Assembly (NCBI GenBank): GCA_030748455.1
Contig: JASMLY010000022.1
Span: 1-45,745 of the forward strand
DNA from: Phycisphaerales bacterium
GTDB taxonomy: Bacteria; Planctomycetota; Phycisphaerae; Phycisphaerales; SM1A02
Direction of reading: 5' to 3'
Length of the DNA stretch: 45,745 nt
The notes below the pieces were generated by a model. It made no database searches and was not told where the DNA came from. It saw only the letters and a list, made by a program, of their open reading frames with translations. Position 1 is the first letter of the stretch. Every line of letters begins with the position of its first letter. Positions 37,350 through 45,745 of the stretch are shown piece by piece. The position numbers and the translations under genes were made by a program.

Positions 37350-37351
37350 TG

Positions 37352-38122
37352 TTACTTATTTTCCTCAAGTGCAGATTTCATTTGCTTTGCAACAGTTTCT
37401 ATCTCTTTGATTGGATTTTTTTTAGTACCAATATATTGCAGCGCAAGCGAATTTGAGTATCCAACCTCTCTTACCGCGAGTAACCCATCTACTGGATCGA
37501 TTTTTCGTTTGCCTCTGCCAGATGGGAAATCCGCAATCACTCCCCCAGCGTATGGGGCGAGTTTTCTTAATGCTTCAAGAGGATCATCACTCTGTGCGGC
37601 AGAAGAAAATGTCGGCAATGCTCCAATTCTAAACCCGCCGATTTTTTTGATAACTTCGATGAGCTCATCTGGGTCACTCGTGAACCCTTCCGTAGGCTGT
37701 AGGAGGAGGTTGAGATCTAACCGTTCAACATCTGACATCGCTTCGCGCAGTTGTGCCACAACATGATCTACTGATTCAGCTTCGTTAGGAAAAACAGGAG
37801 AAATTGCAACTGCGTTGCATCCAAGCCTGTTTGCGGCGACAGCAAGTCTTAGTATGCGTTCCCGACTCGCTTCTTGGTCCAGAAACAGGTCTAACTGTCT
37901 CGTACCTCTGAGAAGTAGACATGGGCAATGCACTTTGTCAGCCGCATTTCGGAAGGCATCGTATTGTTCCATTTCCCATCCAGAGAGATGATCTGCATCA
38001 ACCATCACGCCTCGAAGACCAAGTTGTTCTGATGAAATCTTGGGGCAATCGAGAATATCGTGTTCCCCTTTTTCAATGAGGGGGTTCAGTGATTCAATTG
38101 CTAATGTGAGAAGTAGAGTCAT
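37352..38122 (-). CDS. TIM-barrel protein of the sugar-phosphate isomerase/AP endonuclease 2 superfamily, metal sites altered
   Basis: The 256-residue protein resembles the xylose-isomerase-like TIM-barrel superfamily. Alternating strand/helix units include NRLGCNAVAISP, a central strand LNLLLQP, IKKIGGFRIGALP and the final strand SLALQYIG. In the usual enzymes the central and last strands carry metal-binding Glu residues (VENH and E at the end); here they read Gln in both (LLLQ and ALQY), and the DxGH motif reads ALPTF. It therefore may not bind a metal or isomerise a sugar. It is the promoter-proximal gene of the cmk-plsC run; the link to cmk is positional only. Confidence 0.65.
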   Translation of the reverse strand: MTLLLTLAIESLNPLIEKGEHDILDCPKISSEQLGLRGVMVDADHLSGWEMEQYDAFRNAADKVHCPCLLLRGTRQLDLFLDQEASRERILRLAVAANRLGCNAVAISPVFPNEAESVDHVVAQLREAMSDVERLDLNLLLQPTEGFTSDPDELIEVIKKIGGFRIGALPTFSSAAQSDDPLEALRKLAPYAGGVIADFPSGRGKRKIDPVDGLLAVREVGYSNSLALQYIGTKKNPIKEIETVAKQMKSALEENK

Positions 38123-38221
38123 AAAATCTATCGTCTGAAATACGCGTACATGGGTCTTGAGGCGATACTATAACGGCTCAGACCCGATTCGCACGCCCAA
38201 AGCCGCTCGATTCATCTCGAA

Positions 38222-38227
38222 TATAAT
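38222..38227 (+). promoter_or_regulatory. candidate -10 element for gcvH-uvrB
   Basis: TATAAT (38222-38227) lies 56 nt before the gcvH ATG in the 161-bp divergent gap. No convincing -35 hexamer is found at the expected distance, so this is tentative. Confidence 0.35.
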
Positions 38228-38283
38228 GAGAACCCTTGAACACAAACATCCTCACCACACTATTGATTCAGAAAGAACTCAAC

Positions 38284-38661
38284 ATGACCACGCCCCCAAA
38301 TTTTCAGTTTACAGAATCCCACGAATGGTTCAATATCGATGGAGATACCGTCACGATTGGAATCACACAATTCGCTGCAAATGAACTGACAGACATCACG
38401 TATGTTGAATTGCAAGATACAGGCACTTCGATCGGTAGTGGCGAATCACTTGGAGAAGTTGAATCAGTAAAAACAACAAGCGACGTTCATTCGGTCTTTT
38501 CAGGAGAGATCATAGAGACAAACGATGCCGTCGTGGATGACCCCTCGTTGTTAAATTCTGACCCTTATGGAAGCGGCTGGCTTGTAAAACTGAAAGTTGC
38601 GGACACTGCAGTGGATGGTTTGATGGACCAAACTACGTATGACAGCAAGTACCCAGCATAA
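38284..38661 (+). CDS. gcvH: glycine cleavage system H protein
   Basis: The H protein carries the lipoyl arm of the glycine cleavage system. The lipoylated Lys63 is in GEVESVKTTSDVHS, the family signature, preceded by ESHEWF and GITQFA and followed by the conserved LLNSDPYGSGWL. The ATG at 38284 gives 125 residues, the usual size; the frame is open 48 nt further upstream but that part has no homology. No gcvT or gcvP gene is nearby. uvrB starts at the very next base after the stop codon, an unusual partner for gcvH. Confidence 0.95.
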   Translation: MTTPPNFQFTESHEWFNIDGDTVTIGITQFAANELTDITYVELQDTGTSIGSGESLGEVESVKTTSDVHSVFSGEIIETNDAVVDDPSLLNSDPYGSGWLVKLKVADTAVDGLMDQTTYDSKYPA

Positions 38662-40722
38662 ATGTTTCAACTTGTCAGTGATTATTCACCGAGGGGAGAT
38701 CAGCCCGATGCGATTGGGAAACTTACTACATGGATAAAATCTGGCGAACCATGTAAAACTTTGCTTGGTGCAACTGGGACAGGCAAAACATTCACAATGG
38801 CGAACGTAATCGCCAACGTACATAAACCTACACTCATTCTCAGCCATAACAAAACGCTCGCAGCGCAACTGTTTGAAGAAATGAAAGCGTTGTTTCCTCA
38901 CAACGCAGTTTCCTATTTCGTAAGTTATTACGATTATTATCAACCAGAAGCATATATCCCCCAGAGAGACATCTACATTGAAAAAGACGCTGCAAGGAAT
39001 GATGACTTAGACAGACTCAGGCTGAAAGCGACAAGTAGTTTGATGACTCGAGATGATGTCATCATTGTTTCATCTGTGAGTTGTATTTATGGCCTAGGTT
39101 CGCCTGATTCATATCACAATAGAATTGTTGGACTTTCTATTGGCAAGGTCGTTGAACGCCGAAAATTGTTACTTGAACTCACAGAGATGCAATATGCGCG
39201 AAACGACATTGAGTTTACAAGAGGAACGTTTCGAGTTCGTGGAGATATTCTTGAAATATTTCCTGCGTATGAACAATTTGCGATTCGCGTTGAATTTTTC
39301 GGTGATGAAATCGAACGCATAGAATTGATCCACCCCACTTCGGGAGAAACGTTGGCAGAAGAAACTGATGTATTTATTTTTCCTGCAGTTCATTATGTCA
39401 TGCCTGAAGAGGGTTTAAAACGCGCAACAACTTCGATTCGAGCAGAACTCAAGGACCGAGTCGAAGAATTCAAATCACAGGGAAAACTTCTTGAAGCACA
39501 ACGCATCACCGCAAGAACAAGATATGACCTCGATATGATTCGAGAGGTTGGGTATTGTGGAGGTATAGAAAACTACGCGAGGCATCTTGAACACAGGCCA
39601 AAAGGAAGCCGGCCGTTTTGCCTTCTCGATTATTTCAGCCATGTTCCAAACCGTGATCCGAACGATTGGTTGCTCTTCATCGATGAATCACATGTCACGG
39701 TGCCACAAGTACGTGCAATGTTCAATGGAGATCAAGCAAGAAAACGTACACTGATTGAGCATGGATTTAGGCTACCAAGTGCCCTAGATAACCGACCTCT
39801 AACATTTGAAGAGTTTGAAAATATCACTCCACAAACAATTTATGTTTCAGCGACTCCCAATGCGTATGAACTATCTCGATCAAACGGGGAAGTAGCCGAG
39901 CAGATCATTCGACCAACAGGGTTACTTGACCCCATCGTCGAAGTACGACCTGCAGCCACGCAAGTTCCAGATTTACTCGAATCAGCAAGAATTTGTGTGA
40001 AAAACAATGAGCGAGTACTTGTTACCGTCTTAACGAAAAGGCTCGCGGAAGACCTCGCAGAGTATCTAGAAAAGACTGAACTACGATCAAGGTATTTACA
40101 TAGCGATGTTGACACACTAGATAGAATTGAAATTTTACAAGAACTTCGCCTCGGCAATTTCGATGTGCTGATCGGAGTGAACCTGCTTCGAGAAGGGCTA
40201 GATTTGCCAGAAGTATCGCTTGTATGCATACTCGATGCGGATAAATCTGGTTTCCTACGAAGTGAGACTAGCCTCGTGCAAACGATGGGGCGAGCTGCTC
40301 GGCATGTCAATGCGAAAGTCATCTTGTACGGTGACAAAGTTACACCTCAAATGCAATCAGCAATTGATGAAACAAACAGACGAAGGGTGCTTCAACTCGA
40401 GCACAACGAAGAACACAACATTACACCCACTTCTATTCAAAAAGCAATTCGCAAAGGCATCGAAACTGAACTCTCGGCTCGCCAAACAGCTCGAGAAGCA
40501 TTCCACGAACATGGCACAGCAGATGAGTTTAACAAGGAGGAACGCATTGAAATCCTTGAACAGGAAATGCTCGATGCAGCAGACGATCTTGATTTTGAAA
40601 AGGCCGCCCTTTTGCGAGATGAGATCACTGCAATTCAGACAGGGTTTTCTTCGAAAAATAAAACGAGCGTCGGCGCCCCAGGCACGAGACCTAGATTAAA
40701 ACGACGCAGAAAACACAAGTAA
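38662..40722 (+). CDS. uvrB: excinuclease ABC subunit B
   Basis: UvrB is the damage-verifying helicase-like core of nucleotide excision repair. It has Walker [10 protein letters not shown] (about 37-45), the beta-hairpin region [24 protein letters not shown] as the DEAD-like motif II, helicase motifs [32 protein letters not shown] and QTMGRAARH, and a C-terminal UVR helix pair ([27 protein letters not shown], the UvrC-binding part, about 620-646). The 686-residue length is normal. It begins directly after the gcvH stop and converges on purD with 2 nt between stop codons. Confidence 0.97.
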   Translation: MFQLVSDYSPRGDQPDAIGKLTTWIKSGEPCKTLLGATGTGKTFTMANVIANVHKPTLILSHNKTLAAQLFEEMKALFPHNAVSYFVSYYDYYQPEAYIPQRDIYIEKDAARNDDLDRLRLKATSSLMTRDDVIIVSSVSCIYGLGSPDSYHNRIVGLSIGKVVERRKLLLELTEMQYARNDIEFTRGTFRVRGDILEIFPAYEQFAIRVEFFGDEIERIELIHPTSGETLAEETDVFIFPAVHYVMPEEGLKRATTSIRAELKDRVEEFKSQGKLLEAQRITARTRYDLDMIREVGYCGGIENYARHLEHRPKGSRPFCLLDYFSHVPNRDPNDWLLFIDESHVTVPQVRAMFNGDQARKRTLIEHGFRLPSALDNRPLTFEEFENITPQTIYVSATPNAYELSRSNGEVAEQIIRPTGLLDPIVEVRPAATQVPDLLESARICVKNNERVLVTVLTKRLAEDLAEYLEKTELRSRYLHSDVDTLDRIEILQELRLGNFDVLIGVNLLREGLDLPEVSLVCILDADKSGFLRSETSLVQTMGRAARHVNAKVILYGDKVTPQMQSAIDETNRRRVLQLEHNEEHNITPTSIQKAIRKGIETELSARQTAREAFHEHGTADEFNKEERIEILEQEMLDAADDLDFEKAALLRDEITAIQTGFSSKNKTSVGAPGTRPRLKRRRKHK

Positions 40723-40724
40723 AT

Positions 40725-42182
40725 TTACGTTGCATCAACAACGTTGTCATGAAGGACTCGGCATCCTATATCGTGTCGCCAAAAGGCCCCGTCAAAAGCG
40801 ATTTCAGAACATGCATCGTTTGCTTGGTCCCTCGCTGTTACCAAATCTTTCGCAATCGCAGTAACACCGAGAACTCGACCTCCTGAAGTGGTTAACTCAT
40901 TGCCTGTGGCATCAGTTCCAGCATGGAACACGACAACGTCGTTTGATACCTCTGCGTTCTCTATGCCAGATATTGGAAGACCTTTTTTATAGGTACCAGG
41001 ATATCCAGCACTACACATCACGACACAACACGCAACATTCTCATCAAAAGAAATCTCTGCACCTTCAAGTTGACCAGTTGCAGTTCGCCACAAAATATCG
41101 ACTAAATCGCCCTGTAATCGTGCCATGAGTGGTTGTGTTTCTGGATCACCAAACCGACAATTAAACTCTAATACTTTCGGGCCAGCGTTTGTCAGCATTA
41201 AACCTGCGTATAAGACCCCGCGAAACTCAATCCCATCTCTTCGCATCCCATCGACCGCAGGTACAAGAATCTCTCGCTCGACGTATTCCATTGTGTCATC
41301 ATCGAGAAGCGGTGCTGGGCTGTATGCCCCCATTCCACCCGTGTTGGCACCAACATCACCTTCCCCAACCTGTTTGTGGTCTTGGCATAAATCGAGCACC
41401 CAAATAGTTCTGCCATCTACAAGCGCTAGAACGCTTACTTCCTGACCTTCCATAAACTCTTCAATCAAGATCGTCCCACCCGCTTCGCCAAATGAGCGTT
41501 CATCCATGATCTGCTGGATCGCCTCGAGCGATTCCAAAACAGTTTTGCAAACGATGACACCTTTTCCTGCTGCAAGACCGCTCGCCTTAACCACACAGGG
41601 GTCTACTCGTTTCTTTACGATCTCGTAAAGTTCATCCGAAATCTTGAACGTCCATCCTTGTGGATCTGATAATCGTTCGATGAGTCTTTCGACTTCTGTG
41701 GCTAAGTTTGTGTTGCCATCATCTGCAAATTCTCGGTCCAATCCACGCAGGACATATTGACGTGCAGAATTTGCCTCTGTGAATGACCGAGCATCTGCAG
41801 TTGGAATCGATGCTTGGTGCATTAACTCTTTTGCATATGCTTTATCTGCTTCTATTCTCGCTGCTTCCTTCTTGGGACCAAACACATACCGCGTTTCAGT
41901 AGAAAGTTCATTTGCGATGCCCTCTGCAAGAGGTACCTCTGGCCCAACAACAACAAGATGAATATCGTGCTTGTCACACCACCTGTTCAGAAAAAAGATT
42001 CGATCTGTGTTCCAGGTCTCATCGCATGGCAGAGCAAGTGATGCAATTCCACCGTTGGAGCAATCTGTCGCATACAGTTTTCCCAAGCGAGGGGATTGTG
42101 ACAGTTTCCAAGCAAGTGCGTGTTCACGCCCCCCACCACCTACAAGAAGAACATTACAAGGGTTTGGACAAGGTATTGACAT
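40725..42182 (-). CDS. purD: phosphoribosylamine-glycine ligase
   Basis: PurD joins glycine to phosphoribosylamine in purine synthesis. The N-terminal VLLVGGGGREHALAW, then VVVGPEVPLAEGI, FGPKKEAARIE and the ATP-grasp part with VVKASGLAAGKGV and LEFNCRFGDPE are typical. At 485 residues it is longer than the usual 420-430 because of an insert of about 45 residues (about 146-193) just before the VVKASGLAAGKG strand. I use the ATG at 42182; the frame opens at 42212, but that start lies inside the upstream kinase gene. It follows the sensor kinase gene by 16 nt and converges on uvrB. Confidence 0.94.
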   Translation of the reverse strand: MSIPCPNPCNVLLVGGGGREHALAWKLSQSPRLGKLYATDCSNGGIASLALPCDETWNTDRIFFLNRWCDKHDIHLVVVGPEVPLAEGIANELSTETRYVFGPKKEAARIEADKAYAKELMHQASIPTADARSFTEANSARQYVLRGLDREFADDGNTNLATEVERLIERLSDPQGWTFKISDELYEIVKKRVDPCVVKASGLAAGKGVIVCKTVLESLEAIQQIMDERSFGEAGGTILIEEFMEGQEVSVLALVDGRTIWVLDLCQDHKQVGEGDVGANTGGMGAYSPAPLLDDDTMEYVEREILVPAVDGMRRDGIEFRGVLYAGLMLTNAGPKVLEFNCRFGDPETQPLMARLQGDLVDILWRTATGQLEGAEISFDENVACCVVMCSAGYPGTYKKGLPISGIENAEVSNDVVVFHAGTDATGNELTTSGGRVLGVTAIAKDLVTARDQANDACSEIAFDGAFWRHDIGCRVLHDNVVDAT

Positions 42183-42198
42183 CGATACATTGTAACGA

Positions 42199-44040
42199 TT
42201 ACTGCGGTTCATCTAGGGGAACTTGAATGGTGCAATGCAACCCAGATTCTTTAAAATCCATCAGCAGTGATCCGTGTAACTCGTGGTTTACAAGCCCTTC
42301 GAGAAGAGAGATTCCTGTGCTTGGTGTTTGCTCTTGAGAAACATTTGGACCACCACTCTCGACCCATGTTAACTCAATTGTGTTGTTGGGAAGAATGTGC
42401 GTCGTAATAACAATTTTTCCGGATTCTTCTTTTAATGCGCCGTGTTTGACTGCGTTCGTCGCAAGTTCGTGAATCACCATACACATCGGCCTTGCCAAAA
42501 TACCCTTCAATTCAACATCTGGTCCATTAAACTGAATCTGCGATCTTCTCCCTGCCATATATGGCTGGAGCGTGAGTAACAAAATATCTCGGAGCCATGC
42601 ACCACTCCAATGTGATTTAGCAAGTGTCGAATGGGCAACTGCGAGTGCATGCAAGCGTCCATCTAACGCTTCCGCATATGCATCAACTGAGTCTGCACCA
42701 TGTTTAGAGAGATTTACTAAAGACATCACTGAAGCAATATTGTTCTTCACACGATGGTCAAGTTCTCGCATCATGATCAATTGTTGTTCCTCTAGTTCAT
42801 GCCTTCGAGTAATGTCAACCGATACTCCGGAGACTCCGACGATAACATCATCTTCATCTTTTACAGGTGTAAACCAAGTTTCAAACACCCGATTACCAAT
42901 TTTAATTCTCCCGTGCGATTCTTCCCCAGCGAGTGCATGGTTTGCGTGTTCAAGAACTTCTGGATAGTTTCGGTACAACTCATACATGCTTCGGCCAACA
43001 ACGTCACCTGCCCGCGCGCCCATGCTCCCGAGTCCTAATCCTTCACTCAACGTAAACGTTCCCTCAGCGTCAATACCAAACAAAACCACAGGGGAATGTG
43101 AAGTGATTAATCGATACCGTTCTTCGCTACTGCGAAGTTTGTATTCTTCCGCGGCCTGTTTTCGGTCTTCTATTCTTCGTTCGATCGATCTTGCATATCC
43201 ATTCAAAACAATCGTGGCTTCAAGTATTTCATTCGGCAACCAACGCCGTACACCCTGCATAACTTCAAAACATGCAAACGCTTCAACTGTACCGTTGATA
43301 ACAGCAGGAACTGCAAGAATCGCATTCACTGAGCACTCTGCAATTGCATTGGCTACGTCCTCTGGCAAATCGGCTCGATCGCTGCTCTCTATTGCTATTC
43401 CACCTTCTTCACCCAACTTGTGTTTCCACCACTGTACAGCACCTTCTGGTATTTGTGATGGAAGTTGTGTGGAATCAGAATCATCATACCGATACCATTC
43501 GTGTGTGATAAATGCACGACCATCTGATCTAAATCGAACAAGCCTTGCACGATCAATGGCCATCGCTGAGCCAAGGGTACTCAAAAACGTATTGATGTTT
43601 GCGTTTAAGTCCCCGCTCTCCAATAGACTCACAAGGCTTGAACGACCCGCAACATTGAGCCTAGAAAAGTATTCGTCAGCTCGGTGTTTCGTTCCATCAC
43701 TTGCAAATCCAACAATGATCCCTTGATCTGTAAGAGAAAAACGGAACTCAATCCATTTATATGTATCGCGAGCATCTCTAAACCGATAGAAGATGTTTTT
43801 TTCTTCAGATTCAGTAATTTCCTCAAAAGCTGCAAGCGCGGAATCGATGTCATTTGGATGAATCCGCCCTACCCAAAGATCGGGCTGCTCTAGGATTTGT
43901 GTAACGGGAATTCCAAAGATACCAGCGCCGTTTTCAGTAATTGAAACAGTAACCCACGCACCATTTGCATTCTTTTTGATTGAATGAACACCAATAGAAA
44001 GTTTGGCCAATGCGATCGATTCTTGTGTGGGTTCTGACAT
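42199..44040 (-). CDS. PAS-GAF-PAS sensor histidine kinase, HWE/HisKA_2 type
   Basis: This cytosolic kinase (613 residues from the chosen start) contains an N-terminal PAS domain, a GAF domain (about 130-280), a second PAS domain (about 305-415) and a kinase core of the HWE/HisKA_2 group. ELDHRVKNN carries the phospho-accepting His (about 429) and HELATNAVKHGAL the ATP-binding N box. No transmembrane segment is seen. It has no cognate receiver next to it; the GAF-receiver protein at 28199 is too far to assign. The frame is open back to 44151, but the ATG at 44040 starts the sequence just before the first domain. A candidate promoter with cTGACt and TATCTT lies just upstream. Confidence 0.88.
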   Translation of the reverse strand: MSEPTQESIALAKLSIGVHSIKKNANGAWVTVSITENGAGIFGIPVTQILEQPDLWVGRIHPNDIDSALAAFEEITESEEKNIFYRFRDARDTYKWIEFRFSLTDQGIIVGFASDGTKHRADEYFSRLNVAGRSSLVSLLESGDLNANINTFLSTLGSAMAIDRARLVRFRSDGRAFITHEWYRYDDSDSTQLPSQIPEGAVQWWKHKLGEEGGIAIESSDRADLPEDVANAIAECSVNAILAVPAVINGTVEAFACFEVMQGVRRWLPNEILEATIVLNGYARSIERRIEDRKQAAEEYKLRSSEERYRLITSHSPVVLFGIDAEGTFTLSEGLGLGSMGARAGDVVGRSMYELYRNYPEVLEHANHALAGEESHGRIKIGNRVFETWFTPVKDEDDVIVGVSGVSVDITRRHELEEQQLIMMRELDHRVKNNIASVMSLVNLSKHGADSVDAYAEALDGRLHALAVAHSTLAKSHWSGAWLRDILLLTLQPYMAGRRSQIQFNGPDVELKGILARPMCMVIHELATNAVKHGALKEESGKIVITTHILPNNTIELTWVESGGPNVSQEQTPSTGISLLEGLVNHELHGSLLMDFKESGLHCTIQVPLDEPQ

Positions 44041-44161
44041 GCAAGCATTAAGATACCCGCAAACACCAATCGAGTCAGGCTCCTGCCGACCTTGGAGGCG
44101 CTCAATAGACAATCCAAATGGGTTGGCTACTGAGCCTCCTCCTTGATACAAACTGAATCAG

Positions 44162-44791
44162 TTATTTCTCTCCGTCTTTTTGAGATTGATGCAGAGCAAC
44201 TGCTTCTTCAATCATTGATTTCGCAGCTTCTGGAGATCGCCATCCACATCTGATTGCAACGGGAATAGATCTTCGAGTTTCTTCTTGTAATTCTATTCCA
44301 ATTGAATCGATCAACCGCAAACACTCCAATGTTGCCTCATCTTTTGTTGAAAATGCAATCATCCGTTCTTTTTCATCTAACAACGAAATGCTTCCTGAAG
44401 TTGCTCCCCCATGGATACCGGATGGACCTTCTAACTTTTCAATGATTAATTGATACGCAAGTGCACGATCTGTACGTGTCATCGTGCTGACCCTTGCCAA
44501 CAAGGCAATATCGTCAAGGAAGACTGTCAGCCACACAGTACCGTCGCTTGTTAATGAAACAGATCCTGAAACTTCACCCGTAGTACGCGGACCCTCTTGA
44601 TTCGAATGAAGCGTAGACGAATCTGTATTTGATTTCTGAATGTTCATGCGCTCTCCAATTTGTTTTCGCTTGGTTTTCTCGCCTTCCACTCGCCCCCCTT
44701 GTTTCACAACTGATGTTGCAAAACAAGGGGAGCCTGCGACTACAAACAGTGCCGCGACAAAGAAGAGGAGGATTAGTGTTTGTTGTTCCAC
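44162..44791 (-). CDS. exported protein of unknown function
   Basis: I do not recognise this 209-residue protein. It begins with a hydrophobic signal sequence (about residues 5-25, LILLFFVAALFVVAGSPCFA) and continues as a soluble domain with a mixed strand-helix pattern (SVSLTSDGTVWLTVFLDD, then RALAYQLIIEKLEG). The start is a GTG with an AGGAA site 7 nt before it. It lies 11 nt after the lipoprotein gene and probably shares its mRNA. No function is supported. Confidence 0.55.
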   Translation of the reverse strand: MEQQTLILLFFVAALFVVAGSPCFATSVVKQGGRVEGEKTKRKQIGERMNIQKSNTDSSTLHSNQEGPRTTGEVSGSVSLTSDGTVWLTVFLDDIALLARVSTMTRTDRALAYQLIIEKLEGPSGIHGGATSGSISLLDEKERMIAFSTKDEATLECLRLIDSIGIELQEETRRSIPVAIRCGWRSPEAAKSMIEEAVALHQSQKDGEK

Positions 44792-44802
44792 CGTGGTATT
44801 CC

Positions 44803-45528
44803 TTAGCGAGAAAGTTCAATCGAACTGATCAATACATCGTCAACGTACACATCCGCAACGTCGCTCGTTTCATGAATGAAAACTTCACAGTAAGAGCCAT
44901 CGATGTGGGCATTGATCGTTTCTAAACCAGATTCGGTTAAGTACCCAAGTACATCATCTGCACGCCCTGAAACTTCAATTGTCATTGGGTCAGCAGAACC
45001 ACGTACACCATCTGGAAATACATACAACACACGGTCGAGAGTTGGCCATCGTTCAACATCCCAAAACGGTACGAGCATATCTCCAGAACAATGCAAGGCT
45101 ATGGACAGTTCTGTTTCTTCAGGATTGACCATTGCATTCCATGTAGGTGCAGCGCATGCTGAACCAGACACTGTTGTTGCATCGCTTCGAAGTACATCGT
45201 CATCTTGTGCCCAGGGTGTTCCGAGTGTTGGTAACCCAAGATCGGGCCACACTGGATGATCAGACCGAATAAATTCCCCTGTAATTCGATCGTGGATCCC
45301 ACCAAACTCTTGATAGTAATCGTAGGTTCGATCCTGCCACCGAACCGGTTTTGGTGGAGAAAGAGGTATATCAAGGTCAATTCGCCCGTGAATGTATTGA
45401 CCTTCTTCCATATGCCCATATTTCATCCCTGCTCGCAACCTTGCATCGCAAAACGATTGGCAGCCCGATAATATCGTTGCTGCTACGGTAATCCCAGAAG
45501 CAAGTGTGACTTGTTTCCATCGGTCCAT
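44803..45528 (-). CDS. lipoprotein of unknown function
   Basis: This 241-residue protein has a lipoprotein signal: a hydrophobic stretch followed by ILSGC, with the lipid-accepting Cys at residue 23. The mature part has no motif I recognise, with four further Cys residues (near 27, 116, 148 and 211) that could make disulphides outside the cytoplasm. The ATG at 45528 has an ideal AAGGAG site 6 nt before it (45535-45540); the frame is open 30 nt further but lacks such a site. The gene precedes the exported unknown with 11 nt between them, and the two may act together in the envelope. Confidence 0.65.
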   Translation of the reverse strand: MDRWKQVTLASGITVAATILSGCQSFCDARLRAGMKYGHMEEGQYIHGRIDLDIPLSPPKPVRWQDRTYDYYQEFGGIHDRITGEFIRSDHPVWPDLGLPTLGTPWAQDDDVLRSDATTVSGSACAAPTWNAMVNPEETELSIALHCSGDMLVPFWDVERWPTLDRVLYVFPDGVRGSADPMTIEVSGRADDVLGYLTESGLETINAHIDGSYCEVFIHETSDVADVYVDDVLISSIELSR

Positions 45529-45534
45529 GTTCGA

Positions 45535-45540
45535 CTCCTT
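45535..45540 (-). promoter_or_regulatory. ribosome binding site fixing the lipoprotein start
   Basis: AAGGAG on the minus strand stands 6 nt before the ATG at 45528 and excludes the longer frame that opens at 45558. Confidence 0.7.
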
Positions 45541-45570
45541 TCGTTTGTGTTCGTACACACAATTTATGTA

Positions 45571-45584
45571 ACTCGTTTACGAGT
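45571..45584 (-). promoter_or_regulatory. palindrome in the lipoprotein promoter region
   Basis: ACTCG and CGAGT flank a 4-nt centre, within the region where the promoter of the minus-strand lipoprotein gene should lie (an AT-rich TACATAAAT on the minus strand is just downstream). It could be an operator of a helix-turn-helix regulator. No regulator is identified. Confidence 0.3.
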
Positions 45585-45602
45585 CACCAGTTATGGGTTT
45601 CT

Positions 45603-45633
45603 ATGCACGCCGACCACCGGCAAGCACGTGCAT
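45603..45633. promoter_or_regulatory. larger inverted repeat in the end region
   Basis: ATGCACG (45603-45609) and CGTGCAT (45627-45633) can pair as a 7-bp stem, with a CCG/CGG helix inside. Beyond it (45634-45745) I see no gene, only a 7-bp TTTTGGC...GCCAAAA hairpin at 45692-45713 followed by an A-run, which is not a terminator on either strand. Confidence 0.3.
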
Positions 45634-45745
45634 GTTGTACACCACAAATCTGGGGTTTCTTAAAAAAGTTGCCACATTTCCGAGTGTTGCCTTTTGGCTC
45701 ATTGCTGCCAAAAAAAACTTTCGCGAAATAAGGCGACGAGTTGGA

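Noticed and set aside
45692..45713. Terminator near the window end
   Set aside because: The hairpin is followed by A residues on the plus strand and preceded by T residues on the minus strand, the wrong side for termination on either.
1..45745. CRISPR arrays, insertion sequences, integrases, phage or toxin-antitoxin genes, tRNA or rRNA genes
   Set aside because: No repeat array, transposase or recombinase motif, or RNA gene was found on reading the gaps and coding regions; every large region is explained by the genes listed.

Overview
The window is a dense, almost fully coding stretch of a bacterial chromosome with moderate GC content (mid-40s percent by eye). The best lineage clue is the secreted protein at 14467-15840. 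It ends in a paired Ca-binding dockerin-like tail (a DFDHDNDRD loop, an ASWGPC segment, then DLDRNGTVDIDD) of the kind common on exported proteins of Planctomycetota, class Phycisphaerae. A toroid/DUF4159-like exported protein, a long RNase HII-like protein and a GldA/GldFG/DUF4340 transporter fit that assignment. I infer a marine or aquatic Phycisphaerae relative with compact gene packing. This is inference, because no rRNA is present.

Layout. Positions 1-2725 hold the 3' part of dxs, a class-I glutamine amidotransferase and a methyltransferase. A promoter at 2767-2794 precedes a long co-directional run: sppA, a toroid/DUF4159-like exported protein, an unknown exported protein, a hotdog thioesterase, purN, a DUF502 membrane protein, hpf, ptsN and ptsH, several joined by 4-nt overlaps. 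gpsA (minus) and a divergent heavy-metal-type P-ATPase (plus) are back to back. A class I fructose-bisphosphate aldolase (minus) and the FG-GAP/dockerin protein (plus) follow. A ggt-like gene and mnmA (minus) face an enlarged RNase HII-like gene (plus). A 425-bp gap then carries a strong promoter and a highly foldable leader before fusA, followed by ribD.

The second half has the gldA / gldF-gldG fusion / DUF4340 operon (minus), an orphan GAF-receiver protein, prmC, bifunctional putA, a Kef-type antiporter (minus), a TauE/SafE exporter, plsC-cmk-TIM-barrel (minus), gcvH-uvrB, purD with an orphan HWE-type sensor kinase (minus), and two exported unknowns (minus) before a non-coding end.

Most genes are housekeeping: isoprenoid precursors, purine and riboflavin synthesis, translation, DNA repair, proline catabolism and lipid precursors. 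I saw no phage, transposon, CRISPR, toxin-antitoxin or defence locus, and no tRNA or rRNA gene. The points most worth a second look are the structured fusA leader, the P-ATPase whose metal-site motifs are all altered, the RNase HII-like protein with a GYG motif, the TIM-barrel protein whose metal-ligand glutamates read as glutamine, and the near absence of space for terminators between convergent genes.
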